DNA of 64,000 bases from Haloplanus sp. HW8-1 (GTDB taxonomy: Archaea > Halobacteriota > Halobacteria > Halobacteriales > Haloferacaceae): assembly GCF_023703795.1 (NCBI RefSeq), contig NZ_CP098518.1, positions 1,116,001 to 1,180,000 of the forward strand, written 5' to 3'. The stretch's first letter is position 1. Each line of letters starts with the position of its first letter. The notes below the pieces were generated by a model. The model worked only from the letters and a program-made list of their open reading frames with translations. It made no database searches and was not told where the DNA came from. Shown in pieces: positions 38,310-46,817 of the stretch. A program made the translations under genes and the position numbers.

Positions 38310-39002
38310 TTAGGTGTCCAGGACATGCCTCTCAAACTCGTCTGTCGTATGATACACTCCCTCGTGGATAATGATCGCTTCCAGCCCCTCCCACTCCGAC
38401 GCAAGCGTCGTCGTTAGGGCGTCAACCTTCATGCAATCTCGACACGCGACGACGGTGACCGACTCGTGACGCGAGCCGAGCGACACGGTGGTCGCGTCGT
38501 AGATGTGATCCGTGCCGTTTCGCGACCGTCGGTATCCACCGGATGTTGCGACGTGCCAGTCCGTGTCCAGTATCTTCAGCGGCGTGTCGTCGCCGTATGG
38601 GCTCTCGATGGCGACCGGACCCGTAGGCGGGCACATGTCGCCACCTCCGCCGACGAACCCGCATCGACCAACACCTCCGAGTGCCTCGCTGGCCCGGTCG
38701 ACGATGTATCCTTTCGCCAGACCATTGAGGTCGAGTTCGACGTCTTCAGTGACGTGAGACCCACTGATTCGGACGGTTCCGGTATCGAACCTCGTTGGAG
38801 GTGCTTCACCGTCACCGCGCAGGAACGTTTTGGGATCCTGTTCGACGCATCCCTGATCGATATCAAACACTCCCCCGGTTCGGTCGTTGTATTCGAGTCC
38901 CCGACAGACGATACGTGCGGCGTGGTCGTTCGCTACCTTGCCTTCGCGGTTGAGGTAGCTGACGGCACTCGCCGCGTCGAAGGCGTTCAGCCGTACTTCC
39001 AT
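38310..39002 (-). CDS. apbE: ApbE-like FAD:protein FMN transferase, N-terminally short
   Basis: Transfers FMN from FAD to a Thr/Ser of target redox proteins, normally outside the membrane. The family core is visible: LNAFDAASAVSYLNREG, GGVFDIDQG, the DLNGLAKGYIVDRASEALGG motif, the glycine loop CGFVGGGGDM, and the metal-binding region near KVDALTTTLAS. The start at ATG 39002 (MEVRLNAF) gives about 230 residues, against 280-350 in the family, and sequence upstream of this Met is unrelated. The first strand and signal region seem lost, so activity is doubtful. It is co-oriented with the TSP3 block. Confidence 0.75.
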   Translation of the reverse strand: MEVRLNAFDAASAVSYLNREGKVANDHAARIVCRGLEYNDRTGGVFDIDQGCVEQDPKTFLRGDGEAPPTRFDTGTVRISGSHVTEDVELDLNGLAKGYIVDRASEALGGVGRCGFVGGGGDMCPPTGPVAIESPYGDDTPLKILDTDWHVATSGGYRRSRNGTDHIYDATTVSLGSRHESVTVVACRDCMKVDALTTTLASEWEGLEAIIIHEGVYHTTDEFERHVLDT

Positions 39003-39089
39003 CGACCAAATATTACGATTCAATCCGATGAGATGGTGTTCAGATACGGGTGAAGAGTGAAACGGTCCGGGTTTTGAGTGCCGATGCAC

Positions 39090-39962
39090 GAAGTCGCACG
39101 CTTCGGCGACAGTAGCGACCGCTTCGAGTTAGCATCTGTGGAGCGAGCCACGACTCTCGAACCGGTGATGAAGCTCAACATTAGACTTCGTTTGGCCAAA
39201 CTATCATTTTTTAATTATATATTGATTATGCATATTTTGGGCATCGATCGGGCCGCTCCACCGTACACACCCGGGTACAGAAGGCTGATCCGCAGCCGAC
39301 CGGTGGTGCCGATCAGAATTGCGTTGCGGTCGATGAGGTCGTACTTCAACCCGGCGTTGAGCAATATTGGCTGTACGACACCGTCGTTACCGACACCAAG
39401 CCTGCTTGACGTACGGTCCATTTTCGACGGACACAGCCGTCGACCGGAATATTCCTGTCTGAACGCCGCGAGCAACCTCTCGTCGACGAGCGACCTTTGG
39501 CCGTGGTTGCAGGCGGCCTGCCACCGCTTCGAACTTCGATTTCAGCATGTCACACACGAAATCGGAATGCTGCCGAACATATACTTGAAAAAGTAAAAGT
39601 ACAAAACTAACATTATTCATATATTTTTGATCACGCCGGACCGAGTACCGCTGTAAATTGGGTACAAGCGTTTGTCGTCGCATGAAATCAGCCAATCTGA
39701 TCCCGACCCCATAGAGAGCGGTAGGCCGAGAGGGGGTGTGCCGAATCCGAGTCCGGTGGCGTCTCGGACGGGATTGTGTCCCTGCGGAGTGCCGAGGATC
39801 AGGAGCCGATTTTAAACTCCTCCTTCCGAAATCGAAGTGAACGTACGGGCTGACCCTGGTATCGACGAATAGTACGGTCGCGTCCGACCGGACTGAAGCG
39901 CACGTACTCGGCGGCCCGAGAGCGGGAAAAGTCTATGTGAATGGTATACAAGAACTCGAAGT
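39090..39962. other. Low-GC gene-poor stretch
   Basis: AT-rich islands at 39196-39240 and 39590-39640 flank a minus-strand reading of about 86 codons (39215-39475: GLKYDLIDRNAILIGTTGRL and ISLLYPGVYGG) that looks protein-like but matches no family I recognise. Its upstream continuation lies in other frames, suggesting a decayed insert. A plus-strand ORF over the same bases is probably its shadow. The last 150 bp precede the AhpD-like gene. Confidence 0.35.
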
Positions 39963-40547
39963 ATGAGTGGCCGTCCAGACATCGTTCGGCCCGGCGAGGC
40001 CAACGACGAAGTGGTCAGTGATCTGCTTGCAGAAGCGAAGAGTGGGTGGTATGGTGATGCAGCGTTTTTCCGCGCGATGGCACACGTCCCGCCAGTATTC
40101 AAGCGTATCGTTGACACGTTTGAGGCGTTCGGTCAGGGAAAGCACATCGATCCGGCGCTCTTCGAACTGATGCGACTGAAGATTGCGGAGTGCCACCAGT
40201 GTGCGTACTGTGCGACGGTCCGGACGCTCGAAGTCCGCGACGAGATCGCCGACAAGGAAGACCACGTGTTCGGCACAATTGACGAGGAGGGACTGACGAG
40301 AAGGGAGTATCTCGCGGTTCGTCTCGCACAACAACTCTCGGAGGATCCCCACAGAATCACGGAGGAGCATTTCGTGGAACTTCGGGACGAATACACCGAA
40401 TCGGAAGTCATCGAGCTACTGTTGTTCGGTAGTCTCGAAGTGGGACTGGATCGTTTCTGTATTGCGCTCGAACTCCAGACGACCGGTGACGGACCCTATC
40501 CGGACGATATTTCGTATCCCCTGGGGGATGATCGGACGGAGCATTAG
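39963..40547 (+). CDS. Carboxymuconolactone decarboxylase / AhpD-like protein
   Basis: A 194-residue all-helical protein of the CMD/AhpD family. The redox motif CHQCAYC with a following region (TVRTLEVRDE) lies near residues 77-83, as in AhpD-type alkylhydroperoxidases. Three helical blocks follow, the last with ESEVIELLLFGSLEVGLDRF. Its function may be peroxide reduction or a small-molecule decarboxylation; the C-x2-C pair favours a thiol redox role. It starts at ATG 39963 and lies 180 bp before the thermosome gene, probably transcribed independently. Confidence 0.82.
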   Translation: MSGRPDIVRPGEANDEVVSDLLAEAKSGWYGDAAFFRAMAHVPPVFKRIVDTFEAFGQGKHIDPALFELMRLKIAECHQCAYCATVRTLEVRDEIADKEDHVFGTIDEEGLTRREYLAVRLAQQLSEDPHRITEEHFVELRDEYTESEVIELLLFGSLEVGLDRFCIALELQTTGDGPYPDDISYPLGDDRTEH

Positions 40548-40724
40548 TGACTGCCACCCTACCGAAGATCCAGTTCACGGACGGACGAAGCTTCCACGAC
40601 CGGTCCAGATCCGAAACGTGCGTTTGGACTGGAATTTTTCGCCGTCGGACTCCGCCGGCAGCCGATTTCTACCGACAGTAAATTTATGACTGGGCAATCT
40701 GTTGTCACAGACGACCTTCCAGCT

Positions 40725-42386
40725 ATGAGTCAAGTCAACACGATTGCCAACGTCACCGACGAGGTCGACGGTGACGAGGCTGTCGATCAAAATATCTCCG
40801 CGGGTATCGCACTCGCCGACGTGTTACGGACGACGCTCGGGCCAAACGGTCGTGATAAGATGTTGGTCGGCGATGGACAGGTCGTTCTGACGAACGACGG
40901 TGCGAGTATCGTGGATCGGATCGATATCGAGTCACCGGCCGCGAAACTCGTTTCCGAGGTTGCGCACTCGCAAGGCGGTGACATCGGGGATGGAGCAACC
41001 TCCGCGATCGTGTTGTCGGGGGCCCTTCTTCGCGAAGCGAACGAACTGCTGGAAGACGGATTCCATCCGACGACCATCGTAAACGGCTACGGGGAGGCGG
41101 CCACACGAGCCAGGAACCGGTTGCCCGAACTCGCGACGTGGGAAAACCACGACGACGAGACGCGTCGGCGGATCGTCGAGACGTCGATAACCGGACGCTG
41201 GGATGCCGAACGCACTGCCTTCTTAGCTGATCTCGCTGTTCGAGGATATCAGGCGGCGCGAAGCACCGACGGCCCGCGACTGGAGAACGTGACGATTCAC
41301 GGAATCGCAGGCGGTGGAACGGCCGATTCGAAGCTACTGGACGGACTCGTCATCGATACCGACCGATCCTCGACGTCCGTCTCCGATGTTCCAGCACCAC
41401 TCCCGCGACGTGTCGAAGACGCCAATGTCGCGGTCGTCGACGACGAACTGACTATACAGAGTCCGGAGTCGACACCGCAACTTTCCGTCGAGGATACCGA
41501 CGCACTTCGGCGACTTCAAGCGTTCGAGACAGGTGAGTACGAACGATACGTTGACACGCTCACGACCCACAATATCGACGTACTGTTCTGTCAGAAGTCG
41601 ATCGACGACCGACTCAAGGCTCTCCTGGCACAAGCCGGTATCCTCGCGTTTGAACGGACTCGGCAAGACGAAGTCCACAAACTCGAGCGTGCGACGGGTG
41701 CCTCGCCGATCATGCGACCCGGAGAACTCAACGTGGGCGCAGTCGGTCACGCTCACGTCGTCGAACGACGGACACTCGGGGCCTCGGAGTTCACCCTCGT
41801 CCGAGATTCGGCATCGACACAGGTTTCGTTGCTCCTTCGTGGCGGGACCGACCATGTCGTCGATGAAACCGAGCGGATCGTTGTCGACGCTATCGACCTG
41901 CTCGCATCGTTCGATGCTCGCGCCGGTGTGGTGCCTGGCGGCGGGGCGACCGAAGTGGCACTTGCGGCGGATCTGCGTACCTGGAGCCGCAGCATCGGTG
42001 ATCGGACACAGATCGTCGTCGACGCCGTTGCCGATGCCCTGGAGACGATCCCACGCACGCTCGCTCGGAACGCCGGACACGACCCCATCGACACGCTGTT
42101 GGAGCTTCGACATCGCCACGACGATGGGGATGCGACCGCGGGTCTCGATGTCAACACAGGAGACGTGGCGGATATGTACTCTCGTGGAATCGTCGCCCCG
42201 GTCCGTCTCAACGAGCGTTTGATCGCGAACGCGACCGAGGCCGTGACGTCCATTCTCCGGATCGACGGCATCATTCACGTCGACGAGCCGGTTCACGAGG
42301 ACGGAGACGACCACGACCATCAGCATGCCATCAGCGGTGGATTCCAGAGTGACTCACACGGTTATCCCTGGGCGATCGGGCACTGA
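40725..42386 (+). CDS. Divergent thermosome (group II chaperonin) subunit
   Basis: A 553-residue chaperonin from ATG 40725 (MSQVNTIANV); the ATG at 40686 lies in the TATA-like taaattta and is too far upstream. ATPase motifs are TTLGPNGRDKMLV, NDGAS, GDIGDGATSAIVLSG (canonical GDGTT changed to GDGAT) and the GVVPGGGATEVALA motif. The catalytic Asp of GDG is kept. The C-terminus is acidic and histidine-rich (HEDGDDHDHQHAISGG) instead of the usual GGM tail. It looks like a second, diverged CCT subunit, not the main one. It could be stress-specific or form mixed rings. Confidence 0.9.
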   Translation: MSQVNTIANVTDEVDGDEAVDQNISAGIALADVLRTTLGPNGRDKMLVGDGQVVLTNDGASIVDRIDIESPAAKLVSEVAHSQGGDIGDGATSAIVLSGALLREANELLEDGFHPTTIVNGYGEAATRARNRLPELATWENHDDETRRRIVETSITGRWDAERTAFLADLAVRGYQAARSTDGPRLENVTIHGIAGGGTADSKLLDGLVIDTDRSSTSVSDVPAPLPRRVEDANVAVVDDELTIQSPESTPQLSVEDTDALRRLQAFETGEYERYVDTLTTHNIDVLFCQKSIDDRLKALLAQAGILAFERTRQDEVHKLERATGASPIMRPGELNVGAVGHAHVVERRTLGASEFTLVRDSASTQVSLLLRGGTDHVVDETERIVVDAIDLLASFDARAGVVPGGGATEVALAADLRTWSRSIGDRTQIVVDAVADALETIPRTLARNAGHDPIDTLLELRHRHDDGDATAGLDVNTGDVADMYSRGIVAPVRLNERLIANATEAVTSILRIDGIIHVDEPVHEDGDDHDHQHAISGGFQSDSHGYPWAIGH

Positions 42387-42555
42387 GAGCTGCATCGTTC
42401 ACCCTGACGAACACGATTTTTGGCCGATGACTTCGGGCCCAGTCCTCCCACCGTTCTTGTACTCGGACAGACCGATCGCGTGTATCCACCACGGACGTTC
42501 AAGAACGGATCGATGGCTCGGCGACCGGGTGAAGAATAGATAGGCGGCCGGCCGA

Positions 42556-43812
42556 CTACGACGGCCGTGCCGCTGTCCCACGTGATTTGCTTTTGATATC
42601 TCCTAATCGGTCCGGATCGATGTCGAAGTTGAAGGCCGCTTGTGGCACGGACACCGTAACACAGGTGTTGGGTAGGTCGACAACGCCGGCCAGGCGACTC
42701 TCGACCGGGATGGTACTCAGTGAGAGGTACGCCTGTTCTCCGGTGTAGCCGAAGTTCTTCAGATAGTCGATGGCATCGAGACAGGCCCGACGCATACCGA
42801 CGTTGGCGTTCTTGTAGTGTTGTGTTCCGTCCTCGTCGACCGAGTAGCCTTCGAAGGTGATGTACTCGGAGAAGTCCGGTTCGACGTTACCGGGTTTGAA
42901 GATTGCGTGATCGAGACCGAACTTCTCCATGCCACCCTTGATCACATCGACGCGGAAGTCGATCCAGCCGGCCATCTCGATGGCGCCACAGAACGTAATC
43001 TCGCCGTCACCCTGCGAGAAGTGGATGTCGCCGGTGATGAAGTTCGCCCCGTCGACGAACACCGGGAGGTACACACGCGAACCGCGGCTGAGGTTCTTGA
43101 TGTCACAGTTCCCCGCATTTTCGCGGGGCGGAATGGTGCGAGCGGCCTCAGTTTTTGCCTCCTCGACTTCCTCGTCGTCCATCGAGCCGAGCATGACGTT
43201 CTCGGGTTCGGGTGGGAGTGCAAGGGGCGGTTCTTCCTCGCGGGTTTCGTGGTTGACCGCCGTTTCCGCGTCTGGCCCGTCGTCAATGAGTTTCTGCTCG
43301 CGCCGGTTCCATTCCTCGAGGAGTTCGTGTGACGGCGCGGTGCCGAGAATGCCCGGATGTGTGAGGCCGGCGAACTCGACGCCCGGAATGTGCCGGGACT
43401 TGGTGTACACACCGTCGAGATCCCAGATCGATTTCCGGGCTTCCGGGAAGTGGTCCGTAAGGAAGCCGCCACCGTTATCCAGTTCGAAGATCCCCGTGAA
43501 TCCCCACTCGTGATCCGGGAACGCTCCGATGTCGAGGATATCGACGACGAGTAGGTCACCAGGTTCGGCGCCCTCGACCTCTATCGGACCGCTCAGGTGA
43601 TGATTCGGTGTCAGGTCCATATCGCGGATATCGTTGGCGCTATCGTCGTTGTTAACCTGACCACCGGTCCAATCCAGACACTCGACACGGAACTTCTCTC
43701 CCGGCTGAACAGTTGAAGCGGGTGGCGTGTCCGGGTGCCAACGGTTGACGATCGGATCCGGTTGCTCTTCTGGCGGCGCATCCGTATCTACCTCGAAGAC
43801 GGTTTCTGGCAT
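42556..43812 (-). CDS. fmdA: Formamidase/acetamidase (FmdA family), copy 1
   Basis: Hydrolyses formamide or short aliphatic amides to acid and ammonia, with a Zn-dependent FmdA/AmdA beta fold. About 418 residues from ATG 43812 (MPETVFEVD), preferred over the ATG 15 bp upstream because the paralogue starts MPEVKFEVD and a TATA-like box sits at 43841-43850. Family hallmarks are ECLDWTGGQVN, the HHLSGPIEVEGAEPGDLLVV block, GGGFLTDHFPEARKSIWD, HPGILGTAPS, NAGNCDIKNLSRGSRVYLPV and HFSQGDGEITFCGAIEMAGW. It is divergent from a small unknown gene and is separated from the second formamidase by about 1.6 kb. Confidence 0.93.
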   Translation of the reverse strand: MPETVFEVDTDAPPEEQPDPIVNRWHPDTPPASTVQPGEKFRVECLDWTGGQVNNDDSANDIRDMDLTPNHHLSGPIEVEGAEPGDLLVVDILDIGAFPDHEWGFTGIFELDNGGGFLTDHFPEARKSIWDLDGVYTKSRHIPGVEFAGLTHPGILGTAPSHELLEEWNRREQKLIDDGPDAETAVNHETREEEPPLALPPEPENVMLGSMDDEEVEEAKTEAARTIPPRENAGNCDIKNLSRGSRVYLPVFVDGANFITGDIHFSQGDGEITFCGAIEMAGWIDFRVDVIKGGMEKFGLDHAIFKPGNVEPDFSEYITFEGYSVDEDGTQHYKNANVGMRRACLDAIDYLKNFGYTGEQAYLSLSTIPVESRLAGVVDLPNTCVTVSVPQAAFNFDIDPDRLGDIKSKSRGTAARPS

Positions 43813-43840
43813 GCTCCGGTCAGACAACTATGATAATCCA

Positions 43841-43850
43841 TTATATATTT
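43841..43850 (-). promoter_or_regulatory. TATA-like box of formamidase copy 1
   Basis: The plus-strand sequence ttatatattt lies about 29-38 bp upstream of the MPETVF start. That is right for a leaderless haloarchaeal transcript starting at or near that ATG, and supports the shorter start. The 96-bp divergent region also carries aatcatgatta, a near-palindrome, between this gene and the unknown gene at 43924. Confidence 0.5.
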
Positions 43851-43923
43851 TGCGACGAATAATCATGATTAACTCACCGGAGCTCCCGCAGTTTTACCAC
43901 CGGTGCGTTCGTCCCTTCGTATC

Positions 43924-44544
43924 ATGCCCGAGGAACGTTCCGACATCGAAGACGGCGTCGAACTGTATGTGAGCGCCTGGAAGTTGTTTCGTGACCAACC
44001 GTTCGACGCCAGCGGACTCGCCAAGCGGCTGATCGAACGCGACGAGTACGAACTGGTGGCTGATGAGCGGGAACCGGAGGCCTCACTCGACGAACTCGTA
44101 CATTACGGGCTACTGGAACGGACCGATTCCGGATACCGGATCGCTGTCGAACCGAATGCCGCTGCCGACGAGTTACAGGGGACCGAATCCTTGCGAACTG
44201 CGGCGGTCGACCGTCTGATTCGATCGGCACTCGTCCGAACCAGCGAGAGATCGGACTCGGGTGAGTCGCTCTCGTTCGAGGGGGAGTCGTACACAGTCGT
44301 CGAACTTTCTCCCGGAACGACGGTGGCCGATGGGATCGAGTGCGTTACCGAGGCTGTGACCGAGGACGAGAGACGAGGCGTGGCCATCACGACAGCCGGC
44401 ACGAACGCGGCTCAAGCACAGCAAATCGCCGATAGACTCACCGAACGACAGTGGGAGAAAGCAGGGACCGACGTAGTCGGGGGGGACTCGTCGGAATCGG
44501 AACTCACCTTTCGCCTGTTTCTCGATCGCTCTAGTCGCAGTTGA
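43924..44544 (+). CDS. Unknown protein in the amide cluster, possible winged-helix regulator
   Basis: About 206 residues from ATG 43924. The N-terminal half has a helical region and a segment DELVHYGLLERTDSGYRIAV resembling the recognition end of a winged helix. The second half is acidic with beta and helix (VVELSPGTTVADGIECVTEA, GVAITTAGTNAAQAQQIADRL). No family recognised. It is divergent from formamidase copy 1 with a 111-bp shared control region and points toward the AmiS-like channel. A role as cluster regulator fits its position but is only an inference. Confidence 0.65.
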   Translation: MPEERSDIEDGVELYVSAWKLFRDQPFDASGLAKRLIERDEYELVADEREPEASLDELVHYGLLERTDSGYRIAVEPNAAADELQGTESLRTAAVDRLIRSALVRTSERSDSGESLSFEGESYTVVELSPGTTVADGIECVTEAVTEDERRGVAITTAGTNAAQAQQIADRLTERQWEKAGTDVVGGDSSESELTFRLFLDRSSRS

Positions 44545-44797
44545 AAGTCAGTATCCACCCGATCGTACGCGATCTTGCCATGGAGTGGACGAACAGTTTC
44601 AAACGCGATTGCTGTGTCACCGACTCGGACAATCGTTATTGTCGAACTGCCGGCCACGGTCGCTCGCGCTCCAAGTGGAATTCGCGCTGGGACGTTCATA
44701 TCGGAAAATTATAAATATCGGATAGTCATGGTTAGATATGTGATGTCACACCAGACTACAACAGCGGTCAGTAACCGAACCGGTTGGAGGGAGACAA

Positions 44798-45322
44798 ATG
44801 CCACTGTATGAAATTCTGGGGATGGGACTCCTGTTTGTCGGAGGAGTCCTCTTCGTCAACGGACTGTGGCTTCTCGGATATGGGGGCGATCGGGACGTCG
44901 CGGTATTTAATTTCCTCACAGGGCTGATAACGTTCTTGATCGTCCTCTGGTGGGCCTTCGGCGGCGATGCGTCCGACGGTACGCCGTTCAACGCAGCGGG
45001 AACGATGTTGTTTTCGTTCACGTATCTCTGGATCGGCGCAAACGCGATCCGTGGTGTCGAAGACCAGCGTTCCTTCGGCTGGTACTGCTTTTTCGTCGCG
45101 TTGACCGCTGCACCGACTGGCTATCTGGTCTTGCTCACCGGCGATATCGGACTCACCGCACTGTGGTGGGTGTGGGCCGTACTCTGGGCTTCGTTCTTCG
45201 TTCTCCTTGGACTCCAGCGTGATGATCTCACCGTTCCAGTCGGCTGGTTCACCGCAGCAACCGGTGTCGCTACCGCCGTCGGTGGCTATCTGATGGCTTC
45301 CGGTTTCTGGCCCTGGGCATAA
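44798..45322 (+). CDS. AmiS/UreI-family amide/urea channel
   Basis: A 174-residue membrane protein with six helices. The N-terminus LGMGLLFVGGVLFVNGLWLLG and GTMLFSFTYLWIGANAIRG, GWYCFFVALTAAPTGYLVL and TALWWVWAVLWASFFVLLGLQ match the AmiS/UreI family, which passes urea, acetamide or formamide across membranes; the W/F-rich segments are typical of the selectivity constriction. A GGAGGGA motif lies just upstream of ATG 44798, so it may have a leader with ribosome binding. It is co-directional with formamidase copy 2, 75 bp downstream. It probably supplies amide substrates. Confidence 0.9.
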   Translation: MPLYEILGMGLLFVGGVLFVNGLWLLGYGGDRDVAVFNFLTGLITFLIVLWWAFGGDASDGTPFNAAGTMLFSFTYLWIGANAIRGVEDQRSFGWYCFFVALTAAPTGYLVLLTGDIGLTALWWVWAVLWASFFVLLGLQRDDLTVPVGWFTAATGVATAVGGYLMASGFWPWA

Positions 45323-45370
45323 GATAACTTATATTTCCAAATTGTTAAGTAGATATACTATGCACATTGT

Positions 45371-45391
45371 CGTGGGTGACCATCACCCACG
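45371..45391. promoter_or_regulatory. Perfect 9-bp stem hairpin just upstream of formamidase copy 2
   Basis: CGTGGGTGA, a CCA centre and TCACCCACG form a perfect inverted repeat ending 6 bp before the ATG at 45398. TATA-like ttatattt lies near 45330-45337, so the hairpin falls in the 5' leader or just after the transcription start. As DNA it could be an operator; as RNA it could block ribosome entry or act as a switch. Confidence 0.55.
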
Positions 45392-45397
45392 ATCCCA

Positions 45398-46669
45398 ATG
45401 CCCGAAGTAAAATTCGAAGTCGACGTGGACAGTCCACCCGACGAACAGCCCGGAGCCAATCCGTTCAACCGCTGGCATCCCGACATTCCCGCCGTGGTCG
45501 AAGTCGACGACGGCGAGACCGCCCGTCTCGAAGCGCTGGACTGGACCGGCGGCCAGATCACCGACAACGACGACCCGAACGAGGTTCGGGACGTCGACCT
45601 GAGCCAGGTTCACTACCTGGCCGGGCCGGTTCACGTCAACGGCGCCGAACCTGGCGACCTCCTGAAAGTCGAGTTCCTCGACATGGGACCGCTCAACGGC
45701 CGCGCCGAGTGGGGGTTCACCGGTACCTTCTCACAGCAGAACGGCGGCGGCTTCCTCACCGACCACTTCTCGAACGCCGCCAAATCTATCTGGGATGTCG
45801 ACGGCTACACGGTGTCCTCCCGACACATCCCCGACGTGCGCTACGAGGGGAAGATTCACCCCGGACTGGCAGGGTGCGCGCCCAGTCAGGAACTCCTCGA
45901 GGAGTGGAACGAACGCGAACAGGCACTCATCGACAAGTTCGAGGAGGACCCCGAATCGATCCCGAACCACCCGACCGGCGAACACGAACCCGGGGTGGCG
46001 AATCCGCCGACGCTCGAGGGCGCCCAGATGGGGGAGATGGATTCCGAGGCCGCCGAGGAAGCCGCCGAGGAGGCCGCTCGAACCGTTCCACCCCGCGAAC
46101 ACGGCGGCAACCACGACATCAAGGACCTCTCGATCGGATCGACCGTCTACTTCCCCGTCTACGTCGAGGGCGGCAAGTTCGGGGTCGGCGACTTCCACGC
46201 CTCACAGGGCGACGGCGAAGTCACCTTCTGTGGCGCCATCGAGATGCCCGGCTACGTCGACTGCAAGTTCGAAGTGGTCAAAAACGGCATGGAAGAGCAC
46301 GGCGTCACCCACCCCATCTTCGAACCGGGACACCGCGGCCCCAACTTCGAGGACTACGTCACGTTCTGTGGCTACTCGGTCACCGAGGACGGCGAACAGA
46401 AGTACATCGACTCACATACGGCCTACCGCCGGGCGTGTCTGCAGGCCATCGACTACCTGAAGAAGTTCGGGTACACGGGCCAGCAAGCCCTCCACATCCT
46501 CGGCACCGTACCCATCGAAGGCCGCCAGAGCGGCGTCGTCGACGTCCCCAACGCGTGCTCGACGCTCGCACTCCCGACCGGCGCCTTCGAGTTCGACCTC
46601 TCACCGGGCAGCCTCGGCAACGCCGAGGACCGCGGCAACCTCGTCGTCACCGACGAACCGCTCGGGTAG
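45398..46669 (+). CDS. fmdA: Formamidase/acetamidase (FmdA family), copy 2
   Basis: A 423-residue FmdA homologue, paralogous to 42556-43812 and similar along its whole length, with DWTGGQITDNDD, VHYLAGPVHVNGAEPGDLLKV, NGGGFLTDHFSNAAKSIWD, HPGLAGCAPS, GGNHDIKDLSIGSTVYFPV and HASQGDGEVTFCGAIEMPGY. It has a 17-residue acidic insert (FEEDPESIPNHPTGEHE), and its codon use is more biased to GC than copy 1, so the two may have different histories. It follows the AmiS/UreI channel, has a hairpin in its leader, and precedes the ACS-like gene. Substrate range may differ from copy 1. Confidence 0.93.
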   Translation: MPEVKFEVDVDSPPDEQPGANPFNRWHPDIPAVVEVDDGETARLEALDWTGGQITDNDDPNEVRDVDLSQVHYLAGPVHVNGAEPGDLLKVEFLDMGPLNGRAEWGFTGTFSQQNGGGFLTDHFSNAAKSIWDVDGYTVSSRHIPDVRYEGKIHPGLAGCAPSQELLEEWNEREQALIDKFEEDPESIPNHPTGEHEPGVANPPTLEGAQMGEMDSEAAEEAAEEAARTVPPREHGGNHDIKDLSIGSTVYFPVYVEGGKFGVGDFHASQGDGEVTFCGAIEMPGYVDCKFEVVKNGMEEHGVTHPIFEPGHRGPNFEDYVTFCGYSVTEDGEQKYIDSHTAYRRACLQAIDYLKKFGYTGQQALHILGTVPIEGRQSGVVDVPNACSTLALPTGAFEFDLSPGSLGNAEDRGNLVVTDEPLG

Positions 46670-46817
46670 AGCGGTAGACGGCATCTCTCTTTTTGCCACT
46701 CGAGGGACGGACAGTCCGTGAGACGCGTTCGAGAGCACGTGGGGCCGGATTATGAGGGTGTGGATATGGTCCCCAGAATAATTTTCCCACAGTAGTACGA
46801 ACGGTAGTGATATCAAC

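Noticed and set aside
45367-46677. 436-codon frame on the same strand as formamidase 2
   Set aside because: It is an arginine-rich +1 reading of the formamidase gene; no motif.
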